A stretch of 64,000 nt of DNA from contig CM032659.1 of assembly GCA_019095985.1 (NCBI GenBank), positions 4,616,138 through 4,680,137 of the forward strand. Direction: 5' to 3'. The position numbers and the translations under genes are program-made. Source of the DNA: Streblospio benedicti (taxonomy: Eukaryota; Annelida; Polychaeta; Spionida; Spionidae). How positions within the stretch are numbered: position 1 is the first letter of the stretch; each line of letters starts with the position of its first letter. Below are positions 13,498 to 28,400 of the stretch, one piece after another. Under the pieces are notes generated by a model. The model searched no databases, was not told the origin of the DNA, and saw only the letters and a program-made list of their open reading frames with translations.

Positions 13498-16400
13498 GTC
13501 AGTACATCTCAGCTGTATACTTTCTATTGATTTGGGACGTATCTCGCTATTTTGAAGAATGAGTTCTTTAGCAACTCGATGCATGTGCATTCTGTCTTTT
13601 ATGTAATCATATATTTTGACTGAGAAATGTTTTGATTTGATAGTTGTTTCTGTTAACTTTGAAATTGATTGCATAACCTGGATGTGCAGCACAGTGGAGA
13701 GGGGTTTGGAAGAGAATACCATCCCCTTTCAAAGTGAGATATGCAAACAATAGATGAGAAAATATTGGGATCTACATTGGCCAAATCCACAAAAAGAAAT
13801 GTGGAGCTTGAGTATAAGCCTAGATAAAGTTACAAATGGGAGTGTGGGATTCTCGTCCCATTATGAACCCCTCTGGCCCGTTATTTGTGGCTGCCTGCTT
13901 CACCTCAATAAAGGGCTTTTTCCCTCCCACCACATCACCGAAGGCCTTGTAGTCACAATTCGAACTAAACCAATTTGCCATTGGTAGGATAGAGATATAT
14001 GGACCACAAAAACAGCTAATATGCACACTTTTTCCCCCCATGAACAATTCCTTCTTCCTGTCTTAGGGTTCTGCTTTAAAAGTTCCTTAAAGCCTCTATA
14101 GATCTATTTACTGCACTGTCGATATTGATTTTATTCAGTCGCTAATCCCAGAACATCCATGGTTCTTAAAAGTTCACGTCTTTGATCGCTTTGTCTTAAT
14201 TTCTAGGTTTGCTTCTGTCCGCGCTTGCGTCACACACAAACAGGTTCACTGTATGAAGATGCTCAAACCTGTAGCTTTGTAAAATGGAATATGTTGAATC
14301 AGAACAAAAATGTATCTCAGATTTTATTTACTATTAAAATATGGAATTCAAATCAACATTTCCTCTAGGTGACTACAACGATCCCTAGCACCATATATTT
14401 GTTGTCCAATTCTCCCAATTTATATTCTCCAAACTGACTGTTGATCAAGCCTAATAAAGACAATATTTTTAGATTTCTGACAATGGTTTGTTGCAATTTA
14501 GCATGTGAAAACTGCAGCTGTGCTTTCTAATTGGTACTTAACTCGACCAGCGTTAATTGAAGTGCACAGTGGTGACCATGGGAGTCGACAGCTTTTTTCT
14601 GCTGCAATGGAAACTTATTGTATCTAATTTCAACTTGTGAATCGTTGAAATGCATCTCCACTCACCAGGCTTCAAACTAATAGAATTGTTGATGTACAGT
14701 TAAAAGCTTTGGTAAAGTAAAGCTCTGATATAGAACCAGTTTCATAATGGCAAGCTTTTATCATCTAAAATTTCGTACAGTATTTTGTTGTAGATTTCGT
14801 GCAGTAATAATTAAAAGCATTTATAATGGGAAAATAGACATCATAAATATCTTTCGTGTAATTGAAATATGAATCATGCTCACACAAAAGTCCTCTAGTG
14901 AAGTGTATGAACCACAATTATAATTTTTCATAGCTCAAATCTAGGGAGGCGCAAAGCTGTGGTAAATTAGAACTCATGTCGTTCTTTGGGCTTTTGAGGG
15001 AATAGTTTATGGTTACGCCCCATGATCTATGCAGTCTGAAACTGGATTTGCGAAGGAGGAATGGGATTGTCTCTCTAAATGGTGGGATTATCTCCCCTCG
15101 GAGAATATGTTCTATATTTTTGCATTAACGTCACTTTTGACCGGCGTAATCTCTCCAGCGCCTACTTTTGTGGCTCGCACTTAGCGGGGCCGGGCTCATC
15201 ATTTAGGGCCGTAACACCCCGCAGGCTGTAACGCAGGTCCAGGGTTATATACGCGTGACATTTCCAGATTATGAATACCTACAGTTTCTGCAAAAGAAAA
15301 AGGCAAATTTAGCTGTTCCCAGGTTCCGGTAGATAACTCATTTGAGTAAACTGCTTTTGCACAGAGATTGATTGAGTGAGGTACAAGGTGTTTACTTGGT
15401 CATTGTTAATCTCCCAGATATCTGTAGAAATGGAACAGATCATAGGTGTGTAAGTAATGACCTTGCAGTCAGCATTTTTATGACTGTCAAAATGAGAATG
15501 AATACAAAATAAATAGAAGACATTGTGAAATCCTACGTGTCTAAAGAGAACTCATCTTGTTTCTCTCGTTTGTATTCCCACTAAGCCCCTCTCCAGAAAA
15601 CCAGAGTCGACCAATTAAAAACACCATCAGCAGACGTCATTAAAGCGGGAGAGAAAATTGGCAAACTGCAATTAGCGAGTGGCAGGATCAGCATCCATCA
15701 TCAGCGGCATTATGGCAGCTCGCTCACACCCACACATTCGTGATAAAGGATGCAATATTACCTAGCTGCTGGATGTAAAAAGTCCACAGTGATCTACAGC
15801 GGTGTGAAATCATCTGTTAAATGTGGCGTTTTATTGGAACTACAGCTTCATTTTTGTGCTCACAAAACGGGCAGACAAGATGGTAAAAATAGAAGCAGTG
15901 GGATGTCTACATGTAGCAATAAGTCAGCTTATCCTCGGTTATGAAGCTTTTGACATTCCTAAAAGCATTATGACTATACTTTAGACCGGAGCTATTTAAA
16001 AAATTTAGAAATTAAAGCTCATTTATTCAAGTGTCTTTTTTGGTCCTGTTTCTGTTTTGTAAATTGTAAAGTGTTTTTGGCTGCATGAGCATCAGTCACC
16101 CAACATGAGCACGTGTAAAGATTATTCTTGGAGGAGAATTAATGTCTGCTTTTCCCACATAGGGCAACAAGTAATGGCAGCAATATAAGTTTTCGCTCAG
16201 GACATTCATCTAGGGTCAAAAGCAATCTGTTAGCAGAGAAACTTGGGCGGTGTGTAGTGACTAGTAACGTCTGTAATGAAAATACGTTTCTCCAACATTG
16301 TATTCCAGTATAGTCCCAGAAATCTGTAAAAATGTTAACGAATCATTTGTGATATATAGCAAAAGGAAATTAAAGTACAAATGTGTGCTTTACCGCGTAT

Positions 16401-19400
16401 AAACTGTATTTGCACACGTGGGAAGCTGGTGGGCCTTGGGCTGATGTATGGTAGGTCGGTGGACTGTTATTGGCCCATTACCGTCCCTCGGGTGAGACTC
16501 GCGGCAATTACAATGAAGCCGCGGCACTGAATGGATTAATCCGCCACCAGCCCCCACAAAGGCTGCTGTGGACGCCCAGAGTAAGCCACAGTAAACTCTT
16601 GGACACCATGGACAGGAAGACCAAATTGTGAATTTCAGTTTATGGTCACTTCAGAGATACACAAAAGCAAAATCTAAAAAAAGAAAGTCTGTCCTTGGAA
16701 AAGCTGTCACTTTGTAGTTTGGTTTAGAGTCGCTGTCGTCTTTATAAGCTGCTTCACTGTGTACACTGATTGGTTACAGAATTATGAGAGCTTGTCTCTG
16801 ATTAAAAAAATTAAGTCCATAATTCAAGGGAAGCTTGGACTTTTCTTAGTCTGAGAAGAAAATACGTATTTGTTTAAAGTAACTCATCAAACTAATGGAT
16901 GGATCTTAATGAATAAGGAGCATGTTTCAGCATTTTCACCTCCTATTACTTTGGCCCACTCTGTTTGTGCTGTGTAGAAGAAACACGACCCTGATCAAAC
17001 ACGCGAAACGTCTGTACAAATGATCTATTTACAGCTCGCATTACTCCACCAAACAAATAGATCATTACGCTGATCGTCCTTATTACGTGACCTCACTACG
17101 CCACCTCCAACGCCGCGTAAAGAAGGTCCAGCTCAACTATGGACTTTAAAAGGGAGAAAAAAATCATTAGAATACGGCAAAGTTTGTTTTTTTTTTTTTG
17201 GTTTTCAAAGTGTTTGTTTTGTTTTGGTTAGGTTTTGTCTAGCTTGAATTCTATGAAAAATTCTTGCATTAATTTATGTCTCATTTAGAGATGTTATAAT
17301 GATTTTTGTTGTAGATAATCCTTGTAATATGATCATGTATATTTTGAGCATATCCAGATTGAATTGAATATGATATAAGGCCAGTCCTTGAAAGTGTTAC
17401 ATATTTTCGCAGTGAGGTACCAAAGTAATTCAGCCAATTTGTTTGTTTTTTTTATCAAAAGTTGCTGAAAGGATTTACCAGTAGATTTAGTTAATTTAAG
17501 CTGACAAATGTACTTCAGAACAACATAGGCACAGTCTTGCCTACAATATGGGCATGTAGATGTAAAACTTGAGCATATAAACACTATTTTTGCAAATTGA
17601 TACATACTTGATATTCATAGAAAATAATAATAGAGAGCTATAGAAGCAAACATTGCCAAGTGGGGTTTTTACTTGAAAATAAGTGACGTTTGATATTGTG
17701 AATATTTTAAATCACTGCCTGTCAAGTTTCACAATAACTCCTTGTCTGATATTGACCATTGGCAGAAAGTAGCCATAATCGGAGGTTTTGCTGTATGATC
17801 AAAGAAAACTTTAGCTGTAAGACTTTAGAAGAATGACAAAACGTTGCATTGAGGAGGGAGATAATAACCCGAAGGGAATCCGGCAGGAATGTTCGTATAC
17901 CACCAACGAGACCAGTACAAAAAGCATAAAGCTCATTAAGATTCCTCAAGTAAAGGTTGAAGAGACCACACAAAACCCATGTTATGTGATACTAAGATTG
18001 ATGACGCGAGATTTGAATGAACAGCAAGCGTTCAGGTTAATAATCTTTAGGGAACCTTTTGTTAACAAATTATTAGGTCGTTGACAGAGGTGGTCATTTT
18101 ACAAACCCGTTCATTTCTCTCAGTCAGGGACGTGTGGCCCTGAGCCACTATCCAAGGCAAGTACCTAGGTCCATTTTTGTATTACGTAGGTGTCGGGGTT
18201 GAAAACGGATGTTAGTTTGCTGGCGCTTGCACCTGAGGGAAATTATTCTGACTGAGATCAAATGTATTCTGTCCAACTTCATTCTGACAATTGAAAAATG
18301 TGACAATTTGAAGACGGCAAATTTATGTTTATTTTGAATTCGAGCATGACTTTACATGTGTTTTTGCCATGATATGAAAGATATGCAAATTTAAGTCTGG
18401 TGACTATCCCCAAATATCTGTTGACTTTGAAGCGCAAAAGTTTGATATGGATTCATGGCAACCTCGTAAGTAGGTGCTGATATTGTCAGCCTTTTACATA
18501 CTGACGAGGCATTGACATCGTTTGCAATGCTGTGTCAACTTTTTTAATTTGATGAATATACTGTATACAACCATCATAAAGCCCATGGCATTTTAGTTCG
18601 AAAATTGTTCAATTAGAGGATGGGAGGCTTATTGCATGGATACGTCCAAATGTTAGTTTCATATTGAAATTGTAAATGTCTGCTTAAACAGACATATATT
18701 GGCTTAATTCTACATGAGTAACAGAAACGTTGAAGACAGGTGACATATAATCCCGTCTTAGCACAAAAAAGGGAATCAGATTATCTCTGACGGTATTGGA
18801 TGCTCCGTCGTTCACTGACACCAGCACAAGGCTGAGGCGTGTTTTGTGTAGGTGAACAGAGACAATGACAATGCTATTAGATCCTTTAGCATCAAATGCC
18901 AATTGTTTTTGTGCACTCAGCAAGTTTTATGCAAAATCTCCCACTTTATGTGCATCAATTGCATTGAATTAATTGATTACCGATCTTTTGGTCAGTTATT
19001 ATGCAATTGTTTTGTCCATTATGATGCTAGAAATACTTGTAATAAATCTGCCCATAACTAATGAGCGCTACCAAGTGAAAGCCGATGAATTTGATTACAA
19101 TGTAACAAAAATGAAAATAAAATAATCTTGTAATAACTATGAATAAAGTACATATAATTCTGTGCACAACTGATGTTCAATGAAGAGATAGTTAACGTTT
19201 TTATTCATTACCAAGAAAGAAACTTGCCAATCATCACCCTATTATGTAATTTCATAAAAGGCTGAATTAATTCTATATAATGCCCTGTGGTGTGAAGAAT
19301 GCCCCAGGGAGATTAAGTTTTCAGCGTATTATAAGCTTTGTGCCAGGCGTTTTTTACATCAAACAGTCTATTCTATCTATTGCCTCAAGTATTCCAGATT

Positions 19401-22400
19401 TTTTTTTACTTAACTGTACACAATTACAGCGTTTAGATGTAAAGTGATAAGTAAGTGGAGTTGCATAAGTGATAGAGAAATTTCTTTACGTTACATGATA
19501 ACAGATGGATGCGGGTGGCTAATGCTTTGTATGCATGACACCGTGACTGGTCTTATGCGTATTTATGGACACGGGTATCAGGGCTCACATTGGCTATTAC
19601 GAGCCCATTATCGTCCTACCTGGTAGTTATGGTGACAGGTGTCTACGGAGGCACGTGGGGATACAGAACACTTTGTGGTAACAATAAACGTAGTGACAAT
19701 ATCTCTGAAAATGGCCATTTTCTGCTTGTCAAGTGTGCTATTGGTTTATCATAATGATCCAAGTGTGTACGTTAGTTCTGTGTATTGTCATCCATTTCAT
19801 ATGTTCTAGATCATTTCCATAAATTGTCTTGTTGTGGAAGTTGTACTGTACAAAACGCAACTCCGCGTAAGAATACCAAATTCACATTTAATAACAGCTA
19901 TTTGTTTCAGCACCAACAGATAAAGCATGATAATTCCGTCTTCATCCATGAACATTTCACTGGATTCATCTCGATTGATGATTATGCATTAAGCAGCAAA
20001 TCATACGACGGAATAATCATAGCATGTCACAAGTGGTGCATAATTATTGCGCAGTTAATATTTAAGTTTCTTTCTCTAGAGTTACAAAATCGTCTATTTT
20101 AACCACTGTACAATTGTTAAGAATTGAAAAAAGACATTTGTTAACAATGCTGCAAATGATAAATTCTGTGCAATGTGAATTTTCCCAGAAGTTTGTTGAA
20201 ATATTACCATCTATGACTTACAGTGGTATGAAAACTTAAACAATGTACAGGATAATGTAGGTGGGAATGAGAACACTGACAAATAGTGAATTTGTGGACC
20301 ATGGAAAGGAGAATTTCTGTTATTTTTTTTTTATGTTTCTGTTTGTAATTGAAAAAATAATTAGTTTTAGTAAATGAATGGAAAAAAAGTAAAGGTATTA
20401 AGAAAGAAAGAAAAAACATTAACAGAAAGCATTAGAATAAGTGTTAGTAATATATTAAAATGAAAATATGTTACTATCATTTTAGAAAGAACTACACACA
20501 TATAAAGAACTAAATAGCAATTTTACCTTTATAAAAAAGTATCAATGTAACAATGTATTATTTCATTTCCAAAAAGCGGAAAAAATGTGTATAATTCTTT
20601 GTATTTTTGTATCTTGCCACAAGTCATCATAAATATTTAAGGATTAACCAAGTCATCAACCACAAAGCACATTCTGTACAGCCATTTATTAAAGCACCCC
20701 ATGGGAAGTATTACACGGGAATGCGAAAAATTCAATTAATGTATCCAATCAAAAGAAACGCAAAATATTGAACTCCGGCTCTCATAAAGAATGCAGCTAA
20801 ACCTTGTCAGAGGAAAAATTCATTGACATTGTTTTTGTGATATGCGTAGGAGGGTCTATATACGGACAAATTTTACTTGATAAACAGGGGCGTCTGTCAA
20901 TTCATTAGTATTGCTCTGGTGAACAGAGGAGACTTAATTTGCATATTTTAATTAAGAGGGATATTTTTTTACCAAAGAGATGTTTGTTTTGTGTCCTGAA
21001 TCCCTAAACTGTGTCACATAACAATTACAGTAGCTGACACTGGCTGTTGTCCTGTATTTTTTGCATGTAGCATATTTATAACAAATTTCTGGTAATTGAC
21101 AGGATATTAAGATATCCAAATTTCAAACTGTCTACCCTTTTATTTCAATGGATAAAGGAAAGTATTAATTTATAACGACCAGCCAGAAGTACCTGAGACA
21201 TTGAAGTTGGAAATTACCATGATGTAGGTGTATTACTTAAAATATGTATGAGGTGTCGTCATAAAGATGAAGACGATTCATTCATAAACGTCTGAAGCTC
21301 ATATATTATTTAATGTTTTTGTTACAATCATTGGAGCAAGTGTATGTTCATGGCAAATATTAACTGCTGATGTAAGATTCAGTATAATGCTTTTTAGCAG
21401 GTCCTATTTCTCCTTGACAATTTAAATAAGACGCCCACTTGTTCTAGTTGTTTTGTTCATAACGATAACATGAAGATTTAGAACTCACTCCAAAAATTGA
21501 CAAATTGATTGAAGTTTTGAGAAAAAAACTGCTCATAAATGGCTTATAAATGCTTTTCTTTAATGTCCTGCAATATTGAATGAACCTGACCATGAGCTCC
21601 CCATCTCTTGACCCGCTTATGATCTTTGTATAAACAGAACTGCTAGAACTGCCATCAGATTGTGTGTTGTTTTAGTGACCAGACAAACCCACTGACCAGC
21701 TCTGGCCATCATGGACCATCACCTGTGAGTTGGACTGGCTTAAAATCATACTCTGGCGATGTGTTTATTGGCATGAGCCATGAAATCCGTAATGAAAGTT
21801 GAGAAGGGCTTCTCAGGTGTTCACTTTTCTCCTTGACACACAGTACGACTGCACAGTCGCTGTTATTCTGATCAGGTTGGGTCAGTCAAAGTGCATTGTA
21901 GCGTCCTTAAAAGCTGACCTTTACAAAAATGCGCATTATACAAATTCTTCTTTGTTTTGTGCATGAAAGTCGGGAGATCATGTTTGTTATGAGCCTGTTA
22001 CCCCAGACAATTGTAGTGCCGCCTCTCATTAACTGATTTCAATCTGCGAGATTCGAGAAGTCTGCCGTGGGCTTTGGTCAGTCGGACTTCAAAGTGTATC
22101 AGATGTAGAATCCATCACCTGTGAAAAGCAGCAGATGCTGTGTTCTGGACAAGATTGCAACACTGATAGTATCAATTGCAACGGCATTAGAATAATGTTT
22201 ACTCAAAATGAATGTTGGTTTATGTTTACCAGTTTATAAAATAAAAGAATTCAGCACTGCATTGGCATCAAAGTATTGAAGCACAATGAATAAAGAGTAA
22301 GTAACATAATTATGATATGAACCTGATGATAGTTTTAGGATGAATTATTAAGAGAAGGACAGAACGTCACTAATATTTGCTGATTCTGTCAATGAAATGA

Positions 22401-25400
22401 CCATGGATGTCCAGTGTTGGAAGAATCATGAAGTTTTATTTATGTGATTGTTGGTCTGTTTCTCAAGGAAAGAAATTGATTTCAATATCAAAGTGATCCA
22501 GGAGAAAAAGCAGCAGTCCCAAGAGGCAGCTGCTTTATTTTACGAGCGATTGATTTTAATCTTCTAACTTACTTTGAAGTGCAGACAAGAAATGCATCTT
22601 CATAAACAGCCAGCAATAGAAGAAATAATTGTAGCTCTGTTGGGGCATCATCTTACATGATTTTTTAAAGCTTTCTGAATACACTTATCTGAATGCATGG
22701 GCTTTATCATGTTTATCTGGGATGTCAACTGACCACTCACTTCCCATTGACCGCTGCATTGATCCACAACATTGTAACAATGGCAGTAATATGTGACAAT
22801 GTGTCTGGGACACGGATTGTCGGGCGATAAATGCAGCAGCACACAGGATTATCGGGTGTTAAGTACTAAGTACGTACAACAAATAGACAGAGTTTTGCTA
22901 AATGAGAAGTATTTACTAGAAAGATTGGTAAAAACATGTAACAAAAGGCAACAATGAGAGCAAATCTCCTGGGTCAACAAACGTGTTTGGTTATTTCATT
23001 GGTTGTGTTTGCGGCTATTGATTAAAATGTTAGTCTTAATGATTTTGAGGATTTTAATTCGGCACGAGCCTGTTCATTGTGGATCTGAAGTGCTCTAATG
23101 ATGCTCTGTTGACATTCGGTCAACACGATTTCTATGCTCATTTATTTATTCCTTGTTCGTACGATTTGAATTGTACAAATCACTGCAGCATCAAAGTCAT
23201 AGCAGTGCCACGCCCAAATGGTTTGAAAATTATTTGAGTCTTGTATAAGAATTTGAGTTCTGTTTCTGTCTCTGTTCTAAATTAAAAGTCATAATTTTCC
23301 AACAAATTAGCTGGAACAAACCATTGCATTTTCAAGCATCTAAAACTGATACCATCCAGATCTTTGATATTTTATGATTACCGGGTAAACCGTATGAAAA
23401 TGCTACATAGAAAATGAAAGTCAACATTTGTGTGTGAATGTTTTGGTGTTTTTTTTTTAATCAGAACAAGTTATTTCTATACTCTTTTTATAGAAGCAGC
23501 CTTATTATATGATAACCTGTGGAGGCTGTGTGATATTAGGGGAGATTGCCTTCAACTCTCATCAGTTAACAAGAAATATTGCCGATAGTTTGTATGACAG
23601 AAGTGAAACTCGATGCAGATTGATTATCCAAGTAATCATTTGACTGCACGGAAAAGGTTTTGTTTAAAACATTTACTTTCTAGAGGAGGGAAAATAATTG
23701 TTCTCACAACATTCACAAATACATGCCTTTGTAGTACATTCTCAGGTGATGTTCAATATTTATATTTGATAATTTAGTTCCCGATCTACATCCTGTATTA
23801 GAACAGGGGTGATTAATAACCAGCAGAATATATGCATAGACCATTTTTGGACACATCTTTTCTGCCACAATGACGGAACGCTGATTTACAATGTTATCAG
23901 TGCATTTTGTCTGTAAAGTGCGTGTGAACCGGACACCAGCGGCTAATTACGAGGATGTCTCTATTTGATTGTATCTGTGCTATATATCTAAGACACGTCA
24001 TCTGCTGAGAAATATCATATTTACCCACAGCCACAAAACACACTCCTCCCGCCTGCTTTACCCCCAAGACACAACCTCAAGTATGTTATCTCACATACCT
24101 CAGGTATTCTGACATAGAAAGTTACACTGATAATTCTTTCATTATCTCTCACGTGTATGTTAATTACTCCCTTATCAGCTGCACATAATACATTGTAATA
24201 ATTCGAAAATCTTGATCATAATGGATAATGCATTTGCATAATAAGTTGAGATTCTTGTGTTCGTTGTCTATGTATATCTGGTTGCACTGTTCTTGCTGTA
24301 ACTTACCATTATCTCAGTTGACTTATGTGTACTATAAATTCTATAGAGTCCTTTCATAGATCTGCTTATAATGCACAGCTATGTGATAAATGCATGAAGA
24401 AATTTATATATAGTGACTCTTAAAAACTATCATGATAAGTTATATCAATGTTGATTGTTGTTGAAATACATAAAGAACTAGAAAGTAATAATGTGGAAAT
24501 AATTTGATTTACTTGTAATCCTGTTTTAATTAAATACAGCTTTATATAAGATCTAATCATACCATGAGCTCACAATGATGTTGTTGATCAACTGCTGTGT
24601 ACAAAGAGTTTTCCTTGTGCCAAATCTATAATCATATTCCAGTAGGATTTTTATAATTATTCTATTTTACTTAGAAAAAGATCTGAAATATTTAAATCAG
24701 ATAATCTGATTTGGTGCACAGTTGGATGGAAAAACATGTAGGTCATATGTTAAAAATGTCTGGAATACAGAAAAATTGTTTGGTGTGATTAATATTTTAG
24801 ATATGGTTGATTTTTTTTATTCTTCTGTAATATTTCTTGTGTTCTTTACTTTGAAATATGTTCATGTCATTTACAGTCCTGTTTGCATTGTGGAAACTTA
24901 TGCCACTTGGCTTACTTATTGGAAAGATTACATTGTTTTTCAAAAAATGATTTCACCACCTTCAGTTACATTGCCACCGGAGGCAACTTGTCAGCAGATC
25001 TTTTCCACCTTTCTCACATACATCTCTATTAGTTAATTTCTACGTCCTTTCAGTAGGAATTTAAAATCAATATTGGTATTGATGGTTGTCCCAAGATGAA
25101 AAAGTTTGTAGCTGAACAGATGTAGCTTAAGAGATGTTCCTGTAGTGTACAACAAACCAGGATGTGCGAACATCTCTTCATATCATCCTGGCACCCGGCA
25201 CCGCCACATTGCTCCACAAATACTCTCATAAGCTGTATAACCGGCTCGTACTGACCCCAATACACCTCACTGAGCAGCCATGCGTCCTACTGCACTCACA
25301 ATAACCCCGATATGTTTATATTTTAAACAGGATAATAAGTTCAAATTACATCTTGAGCTTTCGGAAATTGCTGTTGCCTTGTTCACCGAAACTCAAGATG

Positions 25401-28400
25401 TAATTTGAACTTATTTTCCTGTTTAAAATATAAACATATGTCTATCAGATCCTGGAGAAATGAACTTCCATCATACATCCCCCCCTCGTGTGTTTTCAGG
25501 GCGGTGCTGACCACTGCACTCATGATAACNCCCTGATCTAACCTCCTCCCCTCTGTGTGTGTTTTCAGGGCGGAGCTGACCAGGGCATGCCGATCATCGT
25601 GTCCCGCGTCGCCCCGGGGACGCCGGCCGACACGTGTGCATCCCGGCTCAACGAGGGCGACCAGGTGCTCTACATCAACGGCCGCGACGTCTCCACACAC
25701 ACCCACGAGCAGGTCGTCATGTACATCAGGGCGAGCCGAGAGACGCACGCGGGCGGGGAGCTCAGCCTCATCGTCAGGCCAAATGGTGGGTCGGGACTTT
25801 TTTTTTTTTACGGAGATTATCATTTAATTGCAGTGCTTTAACTTCTGTCATGAAGAGCATGATTTTCGCTGATTGTAAAATAGGTGTATGTGTATATAGT
25901 ATATGATTTGCTATGATGATACTGTTTTGGAGAGTTTTGGGGGTTGGTTTGATAGGTTTGAAAAACGAAAAGGAAAAGCATTGAAAGAATAAATTGTGGA
26001 AGAATTGAGAGAAATCAAAGGAGTTTACTTATTATTTATATGCACATAAACCTATTTTACAATCAGCGAAAATCATGCACTTCATGACGACTTCTAGCTT
26101 CCTGGGTTCCTTCATTCATAATTTTATACAAGAATTTAAAAGGAACCAAAATACCTGTCATGTTGTCGAGACTTTCGTTATTATCGAACAATTTCATCAG
26201 GCCGAATGGCAACAATGTACAGAATCACAGAATGTAAACTCTATTGGGTTCCATTATATAGATATTGATTCAAATATATTGATACCTATTGGAACCTGTC
26301 ATTTGGTCTTTGGCAAGACTTTCGCTCTTGTCTCAAGAGCTTCGTCAGCCATTTGAATCAATGTAGAGAATGTTTTCAAAACCCGTAGTTTACTCTCCCA
26401 TGTCTGGCACTTTCCCCCTCGTATTGCAGTGTACATCGGTGAGGACACGCCTGAGGAGCCTGACTTCCAGTACATCCCGGACACGCCCCCGGCGGTGTCT
26501 GGGTCGGGAGGAGCCGGGGGGCTGACGCTGGAGGCCTCCATGGTGCTGCTGCAGGAGGGACTGGACAGCGGGGCGGCGCTCACACAGTTCGAGGTGAGCG
26601 GTCAGTGGGGGGTAGATAGTGGTGATAGAGAATTTAAAACAGCAGCACCTAAATTATGGAATAAACTTCCACTGTCCATTCGACAATCCAAAACTTTTGT
26701 ATCTTTTAAATCCCAACTAAAGCGCCATGTGTTTAAGGAGGCCTACAAGCGTACATGAACATTTAGTGTAATTTACGCTATATAAATTGTATATTTTATA
26801 TAAATTGTATTGTATTATTGTATTGGTCTGTGAGCGGTCAGTGAATAGTGTTTTGATTAGATTTGATTTATTTCATTTACCACAGGCATATCAATACTAC
26901 AAATAAGTAAAATAAAGATTACAGATAGGTAAAAAATATAAATAGAAGTAAAATTGAATAGAGACATATACATATATTTATATTTTTTACCTATCTGTCA
27001 GTGCACAGTCTATTGTGGGTTGTGCAAATGCAGGAGAGACTGTTCTTTGGGGCAGCACATTGGTCAGGGTTGAGTGGTCAGTGGTCATTGGGTGGTCATT
27101 AGATTAGTTAGTGAATGGTTGATAAGTATTTGAGGGTTTGTCATGGTGCTAGAGTTGACATAGTGTTGTTATTTTGCAGCAACTGTACCGGAAGAAGCCG
27201 GGTCTGACGATGAACGCGGCGAGACTCTCGGAAAACATCGCACGCAACCGCTACAGGGACATCTCGCCATGTACGTCAGTTACATACAGCGAATTATTGA
27301 TATCATCAGGATTACGTAAAGATTAAGGGTTTCTGCCATTATGTACAAATAAACAGGAGGCTGGGGAAATAATAGCGTAATAAAAGCTTAGAATGTTGTC
27401 TTTCAACTGATTTTGATAATATCAGTTAGAGCAAACATTCAAGTTCCAATTATAAGATGTATTGCTCGCGATGTAATATTGGTGTAAATCTAAATGTAAC
27501 TGTTGAAAAACTTGTTTGATAATTGTTAATCATTGCTTTGATTTAGACCTTTAATTATGATATTGTTTCTTGTTTACAGACGACCAGACGCGAGTGAAAA
27601 TCAAAGGGTCCGGTGGAGACTATATCAACGCCAACTTTGTTAATGTGAGTATGTTTATCAAATTGAAACAAGTACACTAGTTATTTCAATGCCACAAGTA
27701 CAACCTGACTGTCCAGATCAGTGTCCATGGGGTGGGGACAGTCAACCATTGTTTGCATTGTGGATATCACAATGCACTCTGAGCAAGCCAATTGACAATT
27801 GTATTGTTGAAATGTTAGATGTTTTTTGTTTAAGAAAAAACGAAACACGCCATTGTTTCTGTAAACGGTAAGGGGAATGAAAAGTCCTCATGTAGGTTTG
27901 AAACTGAGGCTCTTTATCTAGCAATGTTTTGAACATGTAGTGTATACACCATAGCTTTTTATCCTTATAATTTTTAGTTATGATAGAAAATGTTTCTCCA
28001 TGAACTTATAAATTTGAGTCAATTTGAACAGAAATGAGTTTTTAACTGATGAAGAAGCAGGTTTATCAATGGTGACTCTGACCCAATTTGATCCACTGAC
28101 AAAATCCATTGGACTCATCTGCTATTTCAACCTTGCTTCAGAATTTACAGGGGAGAAGTAGAAAATAAAAGAGGTCTAGTGAGTCCATAGAGCATCAAGT
28201 GTTTTAGTTATAGAGCAGCGTTTGCATTTGGTTCTTGAGAAATGGAAACGGACCTCAGTAGTAACATGTTTCTGATGAGTATATAAACTATTCAATGTGC
28301 TCTTTCTTAACTACGCTTCTTTTTACCAGTATTTGATATGCAGATGAAAATAATCATCTGTATAAATTATGCACTCTACTTATTTCTAAAAGGAGGGAAT

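Noticed and set aside
25383-25823. 146-codon antisense frame over the PDZ exon
   Set aside because: It is the shadow of the GC-rich PDZ exon on the other strand, runs through an N and matches nothing.
26299-26583. 94-codon antisense frame over the linker exon
   Set aside because: Antisense shadow of the real plus-strand exon 26430-26593.
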